A stretch of DNA of 64,000 bases. It comes from Roseomonas sp. (GTDB taxonomy: Bacteria > Pseudomonadota > Alphaproteobacteria > Acetobacterales > Acetobacteraceae). The notes under the pieces are model-generated. The model was not told the origin of the DNA. It saw only the letters and a program-made list of their open reading frames with translations, and made no database searches. Where the stretch lies: assembly GCA_020249775.1 (NCBI GenBank), contig JADCFA010000002.1, positions 1-64,000 of the forward strand. Direction: 5' to 3'. The position numbers were made by a program, and so were the translations under genes. The first letter of the stretch is position 1; each line of letters opens with the position of its first letter. Shown here in pieces: positions 28,615 to 37,901 of the stretch.

Positions 28615-29321
28615 ACGCCGCGCCGCTGCATCTGGAGGCAGAGCGTGTCATGCTCGACCCCGCTGGCGTTTTGCATTGGCCAGCGCAGAAGCTGCTTTGT
28701 GTGGCGGATTTGCATTTGGAAAAGGCGAGCGCTTTCGCGCGCGCGGGCTATTTCCTGCCGCCTTATGATACACGCGAAACCCTCGCACGGCTCGCGCTGC
28801 TGATCCGGCGCTATGGCCCGAAGCGCCTGGTTTTTCTGGGCGATAGTTTCCATGATGCGGATGGCGCGGCACGCCTCTCGCCCGCGGATCGCGCCGCGCT
28901 GCTGCGTCTTTTGGAGGGGCTAGAGCCCATCTGGGTGCTCGGCAATCACGACCCCGCGCCGCCTTGCGATCTGCCCGGCGAGGCCTTTGCCGAATGGCGC
29001 CACGGGCCGATCACGTTTCGCCATATCCCAAGCCCCTTTTCGCGCCAGGCGCCGCCGGAAATCGCCGGGCATTTGCACCCGAAGGCAACCGCCACCACGC
29101 GTGCGGGCGGCATTTCCCGCCCCTGTTTTGTCGCCAATCCCCGCCGCGTGGTGATGCCAGCCTTTGGCGCCTTCACAGGCGGGCTTTGCGTGACCGATCC
29201 CGCCATTGCCAGGCTTTTCCCGCAAGGCGGGCGCGCCTTTTTGCTGGGGGAGGAGCGGCTTTATTCCTTTCCACTAGCCGCCGGGCGGGGGAATGGCGCC
29301 GCACCGCAACAGGCGCCATGA
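28611..29321 (+). CDS. pdeM: Ligase-associated DNA damage response endonuclease PdeM
   Basis: LCVADLHLEKASAFARAGYFLPPYDTRETLARL, GDSFHDADG, VLGNHDP, AGHLHPKA; 4-nt overlap with the Lhr-like gene. Confidence 0.9.
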   Translation: MNAAPLHLEAERVMLDPAGVLHWPAQKLLCVADLHLEKASAFARAGYFLPPYDTRETLARLALLIRRYGPKRLVFLGDSFHDADGAARLSPADRAALLRLLEGLEPIWVLGNHDPAPPCDLPGEAFAEWRHGPITFRHIPSPFSRQAPPEIAGHLHPKATATTRAGGISRPCFVANPRRVVMPAFGAFTGGLCVTDPAIARLFPQGGRAFLLGEERLYSFPLAAGRGNGAAPQQAP

Positions 29322-29342
29322 TGGAGGCTGGAGGATCCAGCC

Positions 29343-30155
29343 ATGAATGACGCACCAACCATCGCCGAAAAACCGCCACTTGATGCCAAGGCCATTGCCG
29401 AATTGGCGCGGCAATTGACCGAATTGCTGCGAATTCGCACCTTTCCCTTCGGCATGAAGCTGTTTGATGACGCTGAGGAAATGGCGAAAATCCCGGGGCT
29501 CCGCCGCCCGACCGAGGGCAAGAAATTCTCCACCTGCCAATTGGTGACACAGGCGCGCATCGCCGGCTTCACCATGGGCATCACGGAAGAAAACGTCCCG
29601 GGTTTCAGCAATTGCGGCGGGGTGATTGGGTTGAATGAACCCTCAGAACTTTACCTCTCGGGCCGCAAATTCGAAGGTGTCTGGTTTGAAAACCGCGAAG
29701 CGGGGCGGCTGCATCAGGCGCAAATGCCACGCGTGCCGGCACGCTATAAGGGCCTCGTGGTATCGCCCTTGCGGTCTGCGCGGCTTGATCCGCCCGATAT
29801 CTGCCTGTTCTACGCCAATCCGGCGCAAATGATCCTATTCATCAACGGGCTGCAATGGAAGAATTACAAGCGCTATGATTTTTCCATCACCGGGGAAAGC
29901 GCCTGCGCCGATTCCTGGGGTCGCGCGCTGCGCGACCGCACCGTCTGCCTTTCCATCCCCTGCTATGCCGAACGCCGTTACGGTGGGGTTGCGGATGATG
30001 AGATGCTCATGGCCTGCCCGCCCGAGGATTTGGCGCGCGGCGTGGAAGGCTTGCTCGGCCTTTCCAAGGCGGGGCTGCGCTATCCCATCATGCCTTATGG
30101 GCCGCAGGCGGATCCCGCCGATGGCATGGCGAAATCCTATGCGGGGAAAAGCTGA
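29343..30155 (+). CDS. DUF169 family protein
   Basis: LRIRTFPFGMKLFDDAEEMAKIPGLRRP...KFSTCQLVTQARIAGFTMGITEEN...FSITGESACADSWGRAL. Confidence 0.82.
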   Translation: MNDAPTIAEKPPLDAKAIAELARQLTELLRIRTFPFGMKLFDDAEEMAKIPGLRRPTEGKKFSTCQLVTQARIAGFTMGITEENVPGFSNCGGVIGLNEPSELYLSGRKFEGVWFENREAGRLHQAQMPRVPARYKGLVVSPLRSARLDPPDICLFYANPAQMILFINGLQWKNYKRYDFSITGESACADSWGRALRDRTVCLSIPCYAERRYGGVADDEMLMACPPEDLARGVEGLLGLSKAGLRYPIMPYGPQADPADGMAKSYAGKS

Positions 30156-30192
30156 GTTCTCATTATGGCCATGTGAGGATCGGGCAGCCTGA

Positions 30193-30984
30193 TTACTGCG
30201 TCGTGCTGCCCGAAACCCCAGCCGGTGCCGCCGTGCGCCCGCCATCCACGGTATATTCGCCGCCCGTCATATTGCTGGCGAGGTCCGAGAGCAAAAACAG
30301 CACCAGATTGGCGACTTCCTCGGCTGTACCGTAACGCCGAAGCGGTATCCCCGCCGCATAGCGTTCCTCGACACTCTTTGGATTATTGGGCGAAACCTGG
30401 CGGGAGACTTCCTCGATCATCCGCGTCGCGATCGGCCCGGGGCAGACGGAGTTCACCCGAATACCATGCGGCCCGACTTCTCCCGCGACACTTTTCGTGA
30501 AGCCGTTTACCGCATGCTTGGAAGCGGAATAGACCGCCATGCCAGGTGAGCCCACCAGCCCCGCGATGGAGGCGGTATTCACCACCGCGCCGCGGCCGGC
30601 GGCAATCATCACCGGCAGCACATGGCGCAGACCCAGAAACACGCCCTTCACATTCACCGCCATGATCTGATCGAAAACGGCTTCGTCATATTCCGCGAGC
30701 CGCGCGACGCGCCCTTCAATGCCGGCATTATTGTGAAAGCAATCAATCGCGCCAAAGCGATCCTGCGCAGCCTTCACATAGGCCGCGACCTCGGCGGATT
30801 TGGTGACATCAGCGGCGCGGAACAGCGCGGCTGCGCCCAGGGATGCTGCCAGCGCTTCACCAGCGGCAGCGTCGCGGTCCACAATCACCACCTTGCCGCC
30901 GCGCGCGACGAACCCGCGCGCTACTGCTGCGCCAATGCCATTGGCGCCGCCCGTTACAATGCCGACCTTGCCTGAAAAATCCAT
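30193..30984 (-). CDS. SDR-family oxidoreductase
   Basis: VGIVTGGANGIGAAVARGF, NNAGIEG, VYSASKHAVNGFTKSVA. Confidence 0.92.
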   Translation of the reverse strand: MDFSGKVGIVTGGANGIGAAVARGFVARGGKVVIVDRDAAAGEALAASLGAAALFRAADVTKSAEVAAYVKAAQDRFGAIDCFHNNAGIEGRVARLAEYDEAVFDQIMAVNVKGVFLGLRHVLPVMIAAGRGAVVNTASIAGLVGSPGMAVYSASKHAVNGFTKSVAGEVGPHGIRVNSVCPGPIATRMIEEVSRQVSPNNPKSVEERYAAGIPLRRYGTAEEVANLVLFLLSDLASNMTGGEYTVDGGRTAAPAGVSGSTTQ

Positions 30985-31072
30985 GATGCGTTCCTCCTGC
31001 CCGGGCGGTCACGGCCACCCGCTTCGCATCATGCTTGCGCCGCTTGCCCGGAAAGACAAGCGGCGTCAGATG

Positions 31073-33217
31073 TTACCCCGCCGCCTTGGCTTCCCGCCGC
31101 CGCGCCGTCAGCACAAATTCCGTGTAGCCATTGGGCTGTTCGCGGCCCTTCAACACCAGATCGCAAGCGCCCTTGAAGGCCGGCCCGTCAAAGCCCGGCG
31201 CCATGGGCCGATAGGCCGCATCACCGGCATTCTGCCGATCCACCACGGCGGCCATGCGCTTCATGGTTTCCATCACCTGCGCTTCGCTCACCACGCCATG
31301 GCGGAGCCAATTGGCGATATGCTGGCTGCTGATGCGCAAAGTCGCGCGGTCTTCCATCAGCCCGACATCATTGATGTCCGGCACCTTGGAACAGCCAACC
31401 CCCTGATCCACCCAGCGCACCACATAGCCCAGAATGCCCTGCGCGTTATTGTCCAATTCCGCCTGCACATCGGCGGGGGACCAGTTCGTGTCACGCGCCA
31501 GCGGCACGGTCAGGATATCATCCAACTTGGCACGACGGCCGCCCTTGGTGATTTCATCCTGCCGGTCGGCAACACTGACCTGATGGTAATGCAGCGCATG
31601 CAAGGTGGCGGCTGTGGGTGATGGCACCCAGGCGGTGGAAGCGCCGGCCTTGGGGTGGCCCACCTTTTGGTCAAGCATTGCGGCCATGGCATCCGGCATG
31701 GCCCACATGCCCTTGCCGATCTGCGCGCGGCCACGCAGCCCGCAGGCAAGGCCGGTGTCCACATTCCAATCCTCATAGGCCTTGATCCAGGCCGCACCCT
31801 TCATGTCATTCTTGCGAATGACAGCACCCGCTTCCATGGCCGTGTGGATTTCATCGCCGGTGCGATCCAGGAAGCCCGTATTGATGAAGACCACGCGATC
31901 CTTGGCGGCTGCGATGCAGGCTTTCAAATTTACCGTGGTGCGGCGTTCCTCATCCATGATGCCCATCTTCAGCGTGGCGCGCTTCAAGCCCAGCGCATCT
32001 TCCACGCGGGCAAAAAGCGTATCCGCCCAGGCCACTTCTTCCGGCCCATGCATCTTTGGCTTCACGATGTAAACGCTGCCGGCGCGCGAATTCAGCCGCT
32101 TGCCGCGAATATCATGCATGGCAATGACAGATGTGCAGAAGGCATCCAGAATGGTTTCCGGCACCTCCGCGCCATCCAGCTTCACCGCATCAATCATCAT
32201 GTGGTGGCCGACATTGCGCACCAGCATGACCGAACGGCCATGCAGTGTAATGGCACCACCCGCCGGGCGCTGAAACACGCGGTCTGGATTGAGGCGGCGC
32301 ACCATGGTCTTGCCGCCTTTCTCAAAACTCGCTTCCAGATCGCCGCGCATCAGGCCGAGCCAATTGCGATAGACCGCGACCTTGTCTTCCGCGTCCACAG
32401 CGGCGACGGAATCCTCGCAATCCTGAATGGTCGTGAGCGCGCTTTCCAGCGCGACATCGGCAATGCCCGCCGCATCGGTCTTACCGATGGGGTGCGCGCG
32501 GTCCAACCGCACTTCAATATGCAGGCCGTTATTGACGAATAGCAGCGAAGACGCGGCATGCGGCTCACCCATAAAGCCCACGCATTGGCCAGGCCGCGCG
32601 AGGCCGGTTTTGCTGCCATCCTTCAACGTCACTTCCAGGGCGCCGCCTTCAATCCGGTAGCCCCTGGCATCGCTATGAGATCCCTTGGCAAGCGGCACGG
32701 CGCTATCCAGCACGCCACGCGCATAGGCAATCACCTTGGCGCCACGTTCCGGATCATAGCCCTTGCCAGATGGGCTGCCCGGAATCGCATCCGTGCCATA
32801 AAGCGCATCATACAGGCTGCCCCAGCGCGCATTGGCCGCATTCAGCGCATAACGCGCATTGGAAACCGGCACCACAAGCTGCGGCCCGGCCATGGAGGCA
32901 ATCTCCGCATCAACATCCGTGGTCGCGACCGTCACCTGCGCGGGTTCGGGCAGCAGATAGCCGATTTCCTTGAGAAACGCCGTATAGGCCGCCTGATCAA
33001 TCGGCTTGGCGGGGTTGGCGCGGTGCCAGCCATCAATCTTCGCTTGCAGCGCATCGCGCTTGGCAAGCAGCGCGGCATTGGTGGGCACCATCTCACGCAG
33101 GGTGCGTTCCATCGCGTCCCAAAAGCGCGCGGGCTCCACGCCCGTGCCGGGCAGGGCTTCGGTTTCAATGAAATTCTTCAGAATGGGGGCAACAAAAAGC
33201 CCCTTTGATGCAGACAT
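31073..33217 (-). CDS. glcB: Malate synthase G
   Basis: [69 protein letters not shown]. Start [16 protein letters not shown] at 33217. Confidence 0.95.
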   Translation of the reverse strand: MSASKGLFVAPILKNFIETEALPGTGVEPARFWDAMERTLREMVPTNAALLAKRDALQAKIDGWHRANPAKPIDQAAYTAFLKEIGYLLPEPAQVTVATTDVDAEIASMAGPQLVVPVSNARYALNAANARWGSLYDALYGTDAIPGSPSGKGYDPERGAKVIAYARGVLDSAVPLAKGSHSDARGYRIEGGALEVTLKDGSKTGLARPGQCVGFMGEPHAASSLLFVNNGLHIEVRLDRAHPIGKTDAAGIADVALESALTTIQDCEDSVAAVDAEDKVAVYRNWLGLMRGDLEASFEKGGKTMVRRLNPDRVFQRPAGGAITLHGRSVMLVRNVGHHMMIDAVKLDGAEVPETILDAFCTSVIAMHDIRGKRLNSRAGSVYIVKPKMHGPEEVAWADTLFARVEDALGLKRATLKMGIMDEERRTTVNLKACIAAAKDRVVFINTGFLDRTGDEIHTAMEAGAVIRKNDMKGAAWIKAYEDWNVDTGLACGLRGRAQIGKGMWAMPDAMAAMLDQKVGHPKAGASTAWVPSPTAATLHALHYHQVSVADRQDEITKGGRRAKLDDILTVPLARDTNWSPADVQAELDNNAQGILGYVVRWVDQGVGCSKVPDINDVGLMEDRATLRISSQHIANWLRHGVVSEAQVMETMKRMAAVVDRQNAGDAAYRPMAPGFDGPAFKGACDLVLKGREQPNGYTEFVLTARRREAKAAG

Positions 33218-33372
33218 TGGCGCACTCCCGAACAGGGGCGGGTCTTGGCCCGCCCGTAGAATCCGGAGGGTTCCATAAAAGGAAAGGGACGGCGGGGCAA
33301 ACCCGCGGGGGCTTGCCGGAAGGCCCAAGCGGCGCAAGGCTAGGGGCGCAAAAAATTCGAGGAAACCCGATC

Positions 33373-34947
33373 ATGGCCTGGACCCCGCCGCGTCACACCT
33401 CCCAGCATTGGCATGTCACGAAGCCCGCAGCCTCTGGCCGCAAGGGCATGGTGGCGTCCCAGGCGCGCGGCGCCGCTGAAGCGGGTGTGGCCATTCTGGA
33501 AGCCGGCGGCACGGCAGCGGATGCGGCGGTGGCGACCGCCTTTGCGCTGGCGACGCTGGAGCCCTGGAATAGCGGCCTGGGCGGCATTGGCTTTGCGCAA
33601 GTCATGTCCCCCGACGGCGCGGCCGAGACATTTGATTTCGGCCCGATTTCCCCGCGCGGCTTGAAGCCTTCCGCCTTCCCGATGACCGGCAAGATGAAGG
33701 CGGATTTGTTCACCTGGCCGGAGGTCTTGGAAGACCGCAATGTGCATGGCCCGCTTTCCTTCGCCATCCCCTCGGCAGTTGCGGGCTATATGGAATTGCA
33801 TGCGCGCCATGGCCGCATGCCGATCAGGGATGTGCTGGCGCCGGCGGTGGCACTCGCCAAGCGGGGCTTGGCCCAGGATTGGTTCACCACGCTGAAAGTG
33901 GCCAATTCGGCGTCCGTGCTGAAGCTCTATCCGGAATCCGCGCGGATTTATCTGCCGGGCGGGCTGCCGCCTGTGGCGCCCTATCAGGGATCACCGGGCT
34001 TCTTCCAGCAGGGCAATCTGCCCGCGACACTGGAACGCCTGGCCCATGCGGGGCTGGCTGATTTCTACACGGGCGATATCGCCGCTGCCATCGCTGCCGA
34101 TTGCAAGGACATGGGCGCCTTTGTCAGCGCCGAGGATTTGGCGCATTGCAAGGCGCGCGTGCTGCCCGCCCTTGAAGCCGCCTGGCGCGGCAAGCGGTTG
34201 TTCTTGGCCAATGGGCTGACAGCGGCACCGACGCTGCTCCGCGTGCTGGAAGGCATGAGGGGGGCGGATTTCTCCGGCAAGGCGCCTTCCGCCGCTTGGT
34301 ATGCGCAATTGGCGCGCGTGATGCGCGCGGCCTATGCCGAACGCTTGGCGGGGCTTGGCGATGCGGAACCGAAAGCGGCCGAATCCTGCACCACCCATCT
34401 GACGGTCGCTGACAAGAACGGCATGATGGTCGCCATGACCACCACGCTGCTGTCCAGCATGGGCAGCCGCGTGGTGCTGCCGAAATCGGGCGTGCTGATG
34501 AATAACGGCGTCATGTGGTTCGACCCGCGCCCCGAAGCCGCCAATGCGCTGGCGCCGGGCAAAAGGCCGCTGACCAATATGTGCCCTGTCATCGCAGCCG
34601 AGGGTGACAAGCCCGTGCTGGCCACAGGCGCTTCCGGCGGGCGGCGCATCATGGCTTCGGTCTTCCAGATGCTGTCTTTCGTTGCCGATTTCGGCATGGA
34701 GCCGGAACAGGCGGCGCATCATCCAAGGCTTGATGTCTCAGCGCCTGAGGGTGTCACCGCCGATATCCGGCTAGGCGCTGAAACCCTCGCGGCCCTTGCT
34801 GCGGAAGATACGGTGACCGAGGTAGAACACGCGGTGCTACCGGTGAATTTCGCCTGCCCCAATCTGATCCGCATCGGCGCTGATGGCACACGCACCGGCA
34901 TTACCGATGTGATGAGCCCCTGGAGTGCGGCCATCGCCGAAGCGTAA
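33373..34947 (+). CDS. Gamma-glutamyltransferase family protein
   Basis: GMVASQARGAAEAGVAILEAGGTAADAAVATAFAL, TTHLTVADKNGMMVAMTTTLLSSMGS (catalytic Thr region), GASGGRRI. Confidence 0.9.
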   Translation: MAWTPPRHTSQHWHVTKPAASGRKGMVASQARGAAEAGVAILEAGGTAADAAVATAFALATLEPWNSGLGGIGFAQVMSPDGAAETFDFGPISPRGLKPSAFPMTGKMKADLFTWPEVLEDRNVHGPLSFAIPSAVAGYMELHARHGRMPIRDVLAPAVALAKRGLAQDWFTTLKVANSASVLKLYPESARIYLPGGLPPVAPYQGSPGFFQQGNLPATLERLAHAGLADFYTGDIAAAIAADCKDMGAFVSAEDLAHCKARVLPALEAAWRGKRLFLANGLTAAPTLLRVLEGMRGADFSGKAPSAAWYAQLARVMRAAYAERLAGLGDAEPKAAESCTTHLTVADKNGMMVAMTTTLLSSMGSRVVLPKSGVLMNNGVMWFDPRPEAANALAPGKRPLTNMCPVIAAEGDKPVLATGASGGRRIMASVFQMLSFVADFGMEPEQAAHHPRLDVSAPEGVTADIRLGAETLAALAAEDTVTEVEHAVLPVNFACPNLIRIGADGTRTGITDVMSPWSAAIAEA

Positions 34948-34964
34948 GCCGCGCGCCCGCCGGT

Positions 34965-37280
34965 TCAGGCCGCCTGCTTCGCCCGCATGGCGCGCCAGAC
35001 CGCTTCTGGCGTGATCGGCATATCAATATGCGCAACGCCAAGCGCATCACAGACCGCTGAGATAATGGCGGGCGGCGCGCCGCAAGCGCCGCCCTCACCC
35101 GCGCCCTTCACGCCAAGATCATTGGATGGGCAGGGCACCACATTCAGATCAAGGTTGAAGGAAGGCGCATCCCCCGCGCGCGGCATGCAGTAATCCTGGA
35201 AAGTCGCCGTCAGGAATTGGCCACTTTCCGGATCATATTGCGCATGTTCCAGCATGGCCTGACCAATGCCGGCCATGATGCCGCCATGGCATTGGCCATG
35301 CACCAGCATGGGATTGATCGGCACGCCGACATCATCCACCGCCGCGTAATTGGCGATGGAGACTTCGCCGGTGGTGGGATCAACCTCCACCTCCGCGACA
35401 TGGCAGCCATTGGGGAAATTGCATTCCGTATCGCGCGTATAGGTCAGTTGTTCGTCAAGCCCTGGGGTTTCACCCGGCGGCAGGCGCGCGGGATCATGCG
35501 CGGCGGCGATCACCGCGGGCCAGCTTGTGGCGATATCGGTCCCCGCGACGCTGAAACGGCCATTGAGGAATTCAATATCCGCCACACCCGCTTCCAATAA
35601 ATGCGCGGCGATACGTTTGGCTTTTTCAATGACCAGCGCGGCTGCGCGACTGGTGGCGACACCACCCATTTGCGAAGACCGCGACCCACCCGTGCCCGCG
35701 CCCTTCAGCACCACATCTGAATCTCCCTGGATCAGATCAATGGCGTCAAAAGGCAGGCCGAGTTTTTCAGAAAGGATTTGCGCAAAGGCCGTTTCATGCC
35801 CCTGGCCATGGCTGAAAGTGCCAACTGTGAGCTTCGCGCGGCCCTCAGGCGTCAACGCCACGCGCGCCCATTCAAAGGGCTGCCCACCAGACGCTTCAAT
35901 GAAATAGCCAAGCCCAATACCGCGCAGCTTGCCGTGCTTGGCGGCTTCCGCACGGCGCGCAGCAAAACCCTGCCAATCGGCCAAGTTCAGCGCCATATCC
36001 TGGGTTTCCGCAAAGCGCCCGGAATCGATCACATTGCCGGCGACATTGCGATAGGGGATTTGATCCGGGCGGATGTAGTTGCGTCGCCTGATCTCTTCCC
36101 GCCCAATGCCGAAGGCCGCCGCGCCTTGGTCGAATAATCTTTCAAGCACATAGGCGGTTTCCGGCCGGCCAGCACCGCGATAGGCATCGGTCGGCACTGT
36201 ATTGGTAAACACGCAGCGCACCTGCACATTCAGCGCCTGAAGATCATAGACCGTGCCATTGATGCGCCCACCCGCCATGGTGGGCACGCGCGGGCCGAAA
36301 TCCAGCAAATAGGCACCCATGGCGGCAAGGGTGCGAATACGCACGCCAATCGCCTTGGCGTTTGCATCAAAGGCCATTTCGGCATGCGTCACATGATCGC
36401 GCCCATGCGGGTCTGACAGGAAAGTCTCGGTCCGACCTGCGCGCCATTTCACCGGCCGGCCAAGCTTGCGCGCCGCCCAAAGCACCATGGCACTTTCGGG
36501 AAACAGCTTGCCGCGCAAGCCAAAGCCACCACCGACATCGGGCGAAATGACACGAATTTTCTCGAGCGGCACATTGAAGACAAGTTTTGCAAGATTATCG
36601 CGCACCTTGACCGCGCCCTGGGATGGCGAAACCAGCGTCCAGCGCTCCCCATCCCAATCGCCGAGAGCAACACGCGGTTCCATCGGATTGCCGACAATGC
36701 GGTTCTGTACCAGATCAACCGAGACGATGCGCGCAGCCTTGGTAAATGCCTCATCCGCTTCCGCGGCGCGCCCGCTATCCCAATGGACGCAAAGATTGCT
36801 GCCCTGGTCTTCCCAAATCACCGGCGCGTCAGCTTCAAGCGCCTTGCCGGTTTCCGTGATGCTCGGCAGGGTTTCATAGTCAATTTGGATCAGCTCAGCA
36901 GCATCCATGGCCTGATCACGGGTTTCCGCGACCACGAGTGCGACCGGGTCGCCCACATAGCGCACGCGTTCGGTTTGCAGGATATGGCGCGCGGGGGCGA
37001 AAAGCGGCTTTTCCTTGCCGGGGACTTCCACCTGCACCGGTAGCGCGCCAATGCCATCCGCAATCGCGTCATGCCCGGTCAGCACCGCCAACACGCCAGG
37101 GGCGGCGCGCGCTTCGCTGACATCCATGGAGATGATGCGCGCATGCGCGTGCGGCGAACGCAGCACCACCGCATGGGCCTGGCCAGGGCGGTTCATGTCA
37201 TCCGTATAGGTGCCGCGCCCTGTCAGCAGCCGCACATCTTCCTTACGCCGTACCGGTTGACCAATGCCAAACTTATCCAT
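34965..37280 (-). CDS. Xanthine dehydrogenase family molybdopterin-binding subunit (form II CoxL-like)
   Basis: IGQPVRRKEDVRLLTGRGTYTDDMNRPGQAHAVVLRSPHAHARI; AYRGAGRPE loop; GGFGLRGKLFPE; HGQGHETAFAQIL; GVKGAGEGGACGAPPA. Confidence 0.92.
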   Translation of the reverse strand: MDKFGIGQPVRRKEDVRLLTGRGTYTDDMNRPGQAHAVVLRSPHAHARIISMDVSEARAAPGVLAVLTGHDAIADGIGALPVQVEVPGKEKPLFAPARHILQTERVRYVGDPVALVVAETRDQAMDAAELIQIDYETLPSITETGKALEADAPVIWEDQGSNLCVHWDSGRAAEADEAFTKAARIVSVDLVQNRIVGNPMEPRVALGDWDGERWTLVSPSQGAVKVRDNLAKLVFNVPLEKIRVISPDVGGGFGLRGKLFPESAMVLWAARKLGRPVKWRAGRTETFLSDPHGRDHVTHAEMAFDANAKAIGVRIRTLAAMGAYLLDFGPRVPTMAGGRINGTVYDLQALNVQVRCVFTNTVPTDAYRGAGRPETAYVLERLFDQGAAAFGIGREEIRRRNYIRPDQIPYRNVAGNVIDSGRFAETQDMALNLADWQGFAARRAEAAKHGKLRGIGLGYFIEASGGQPFEWARVALTPEGRAKLTVGTFSHGQGHETAFAQILSEKLGLPFDAIDLIQGDSDVVLKGAGTGGSRSSQMGGVATSRAAALVIEKAKRIAAHLLEAGVADIEFLNGRFSVAGTDIATSWPAVIAAAHDPARLPPGETPGLDEQLTYTRDTECNFPNGCHVAEVEVDPTTGEVSIANYAAVDDVGVPINPMLVHGQCHGGIMAGIGQAMLEHAQYDPESGQFLTATFQDYCMPRAGDAPSFNLDLNVVPCPSNDLGVKGAGEGGACGAPPAIISAVCDALGVAHIDMPITPEAVWRAMRAKQAA

Positions 37281-37283
37281 GAC

Positions 37284-37901
37284 CTATATCCCCGTTATTT
37301 CCTGCAAAGCCTGCGCGATGGTGGTGATGCGTGCGACCGGACGCAGCCCTTCAATCGCTGCCTGATGCACCGCGGAGGAAAACGCCGCGCAGCCATCTTC
37401 CAATACCGTGACTTCAAATTCACGCACATGCGCACCACGCACGGTGGAAGCCACCCCACCATTGGTGACGATGCCCGCGACAAGCAGCTTGCGAATGCCA
37501 GCCTTGCGCAACGCCCATTCCAGGCGCGAATTCCAGAAAGCGTCATAGCCGATCTTCTCGACCATTAGGTCGGATGGCGCCAATTCATCCACCAAAGCCT
37601 GGCCCCAGGATGCCGGCGCGAAATCCCCCTTGCGCAAAAAGGGCCGCATTTGCTTGAGGTGTTCGGCGATAAAGGGCTCCCCGCCCTTGCCCGGCACCAA
37701 GGTGAAATGGGTAGAAGCAATCCAGCCGCTTTTTGCGCGCATGGCCTGACACAGCGGCGCAAGCCGTGCAGGCAGTGCTGCGATGGTCGCGTCACCTTGT
37801 CCGCCGCGCGCATAAGCGCCCTTGGGATGAATAAAATCATTCTGCAAATCACACAGCAGCAAAGCGGTTTCGCTGATGGGAATGGCGCCTGCCATCATCA
37901 C
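37284..37901 (-). CDS. Cysteine hydrolase, isochorismatase family
   Basis: ALLLCDLQNDFIHPKGAYARGG; motif LLVAGIVTNGGVASTVRGAHVREFEVTVLEDGCAA. Confidence 0.87.
   Translation of the reverse strand: MMMAGAIPISETALLLCDLQNDFIHPKGAYARGGQGDATIAALPARLAPLCQAMRAKSGWIASTHFTLVPGKGGEPFIAEHLKQMRPFLRKGDFAPASWGQALVDELAPSDLMVEKIGYDAFWNSRLEWALRKAGIRKLLVAGIVTNGGVASTVRGAHVREFEVTVLEDGCAAFSSAVHQAAIEGLRPVARITTIAQALQEITGI

Noticed and set aside
33205-33372. N-terminal extension of the gamma-glutamyltransferase ORF
   Set aside because: Overlaps the malate synthase start region and is poorly protein-like; M at 33373 fits the family.
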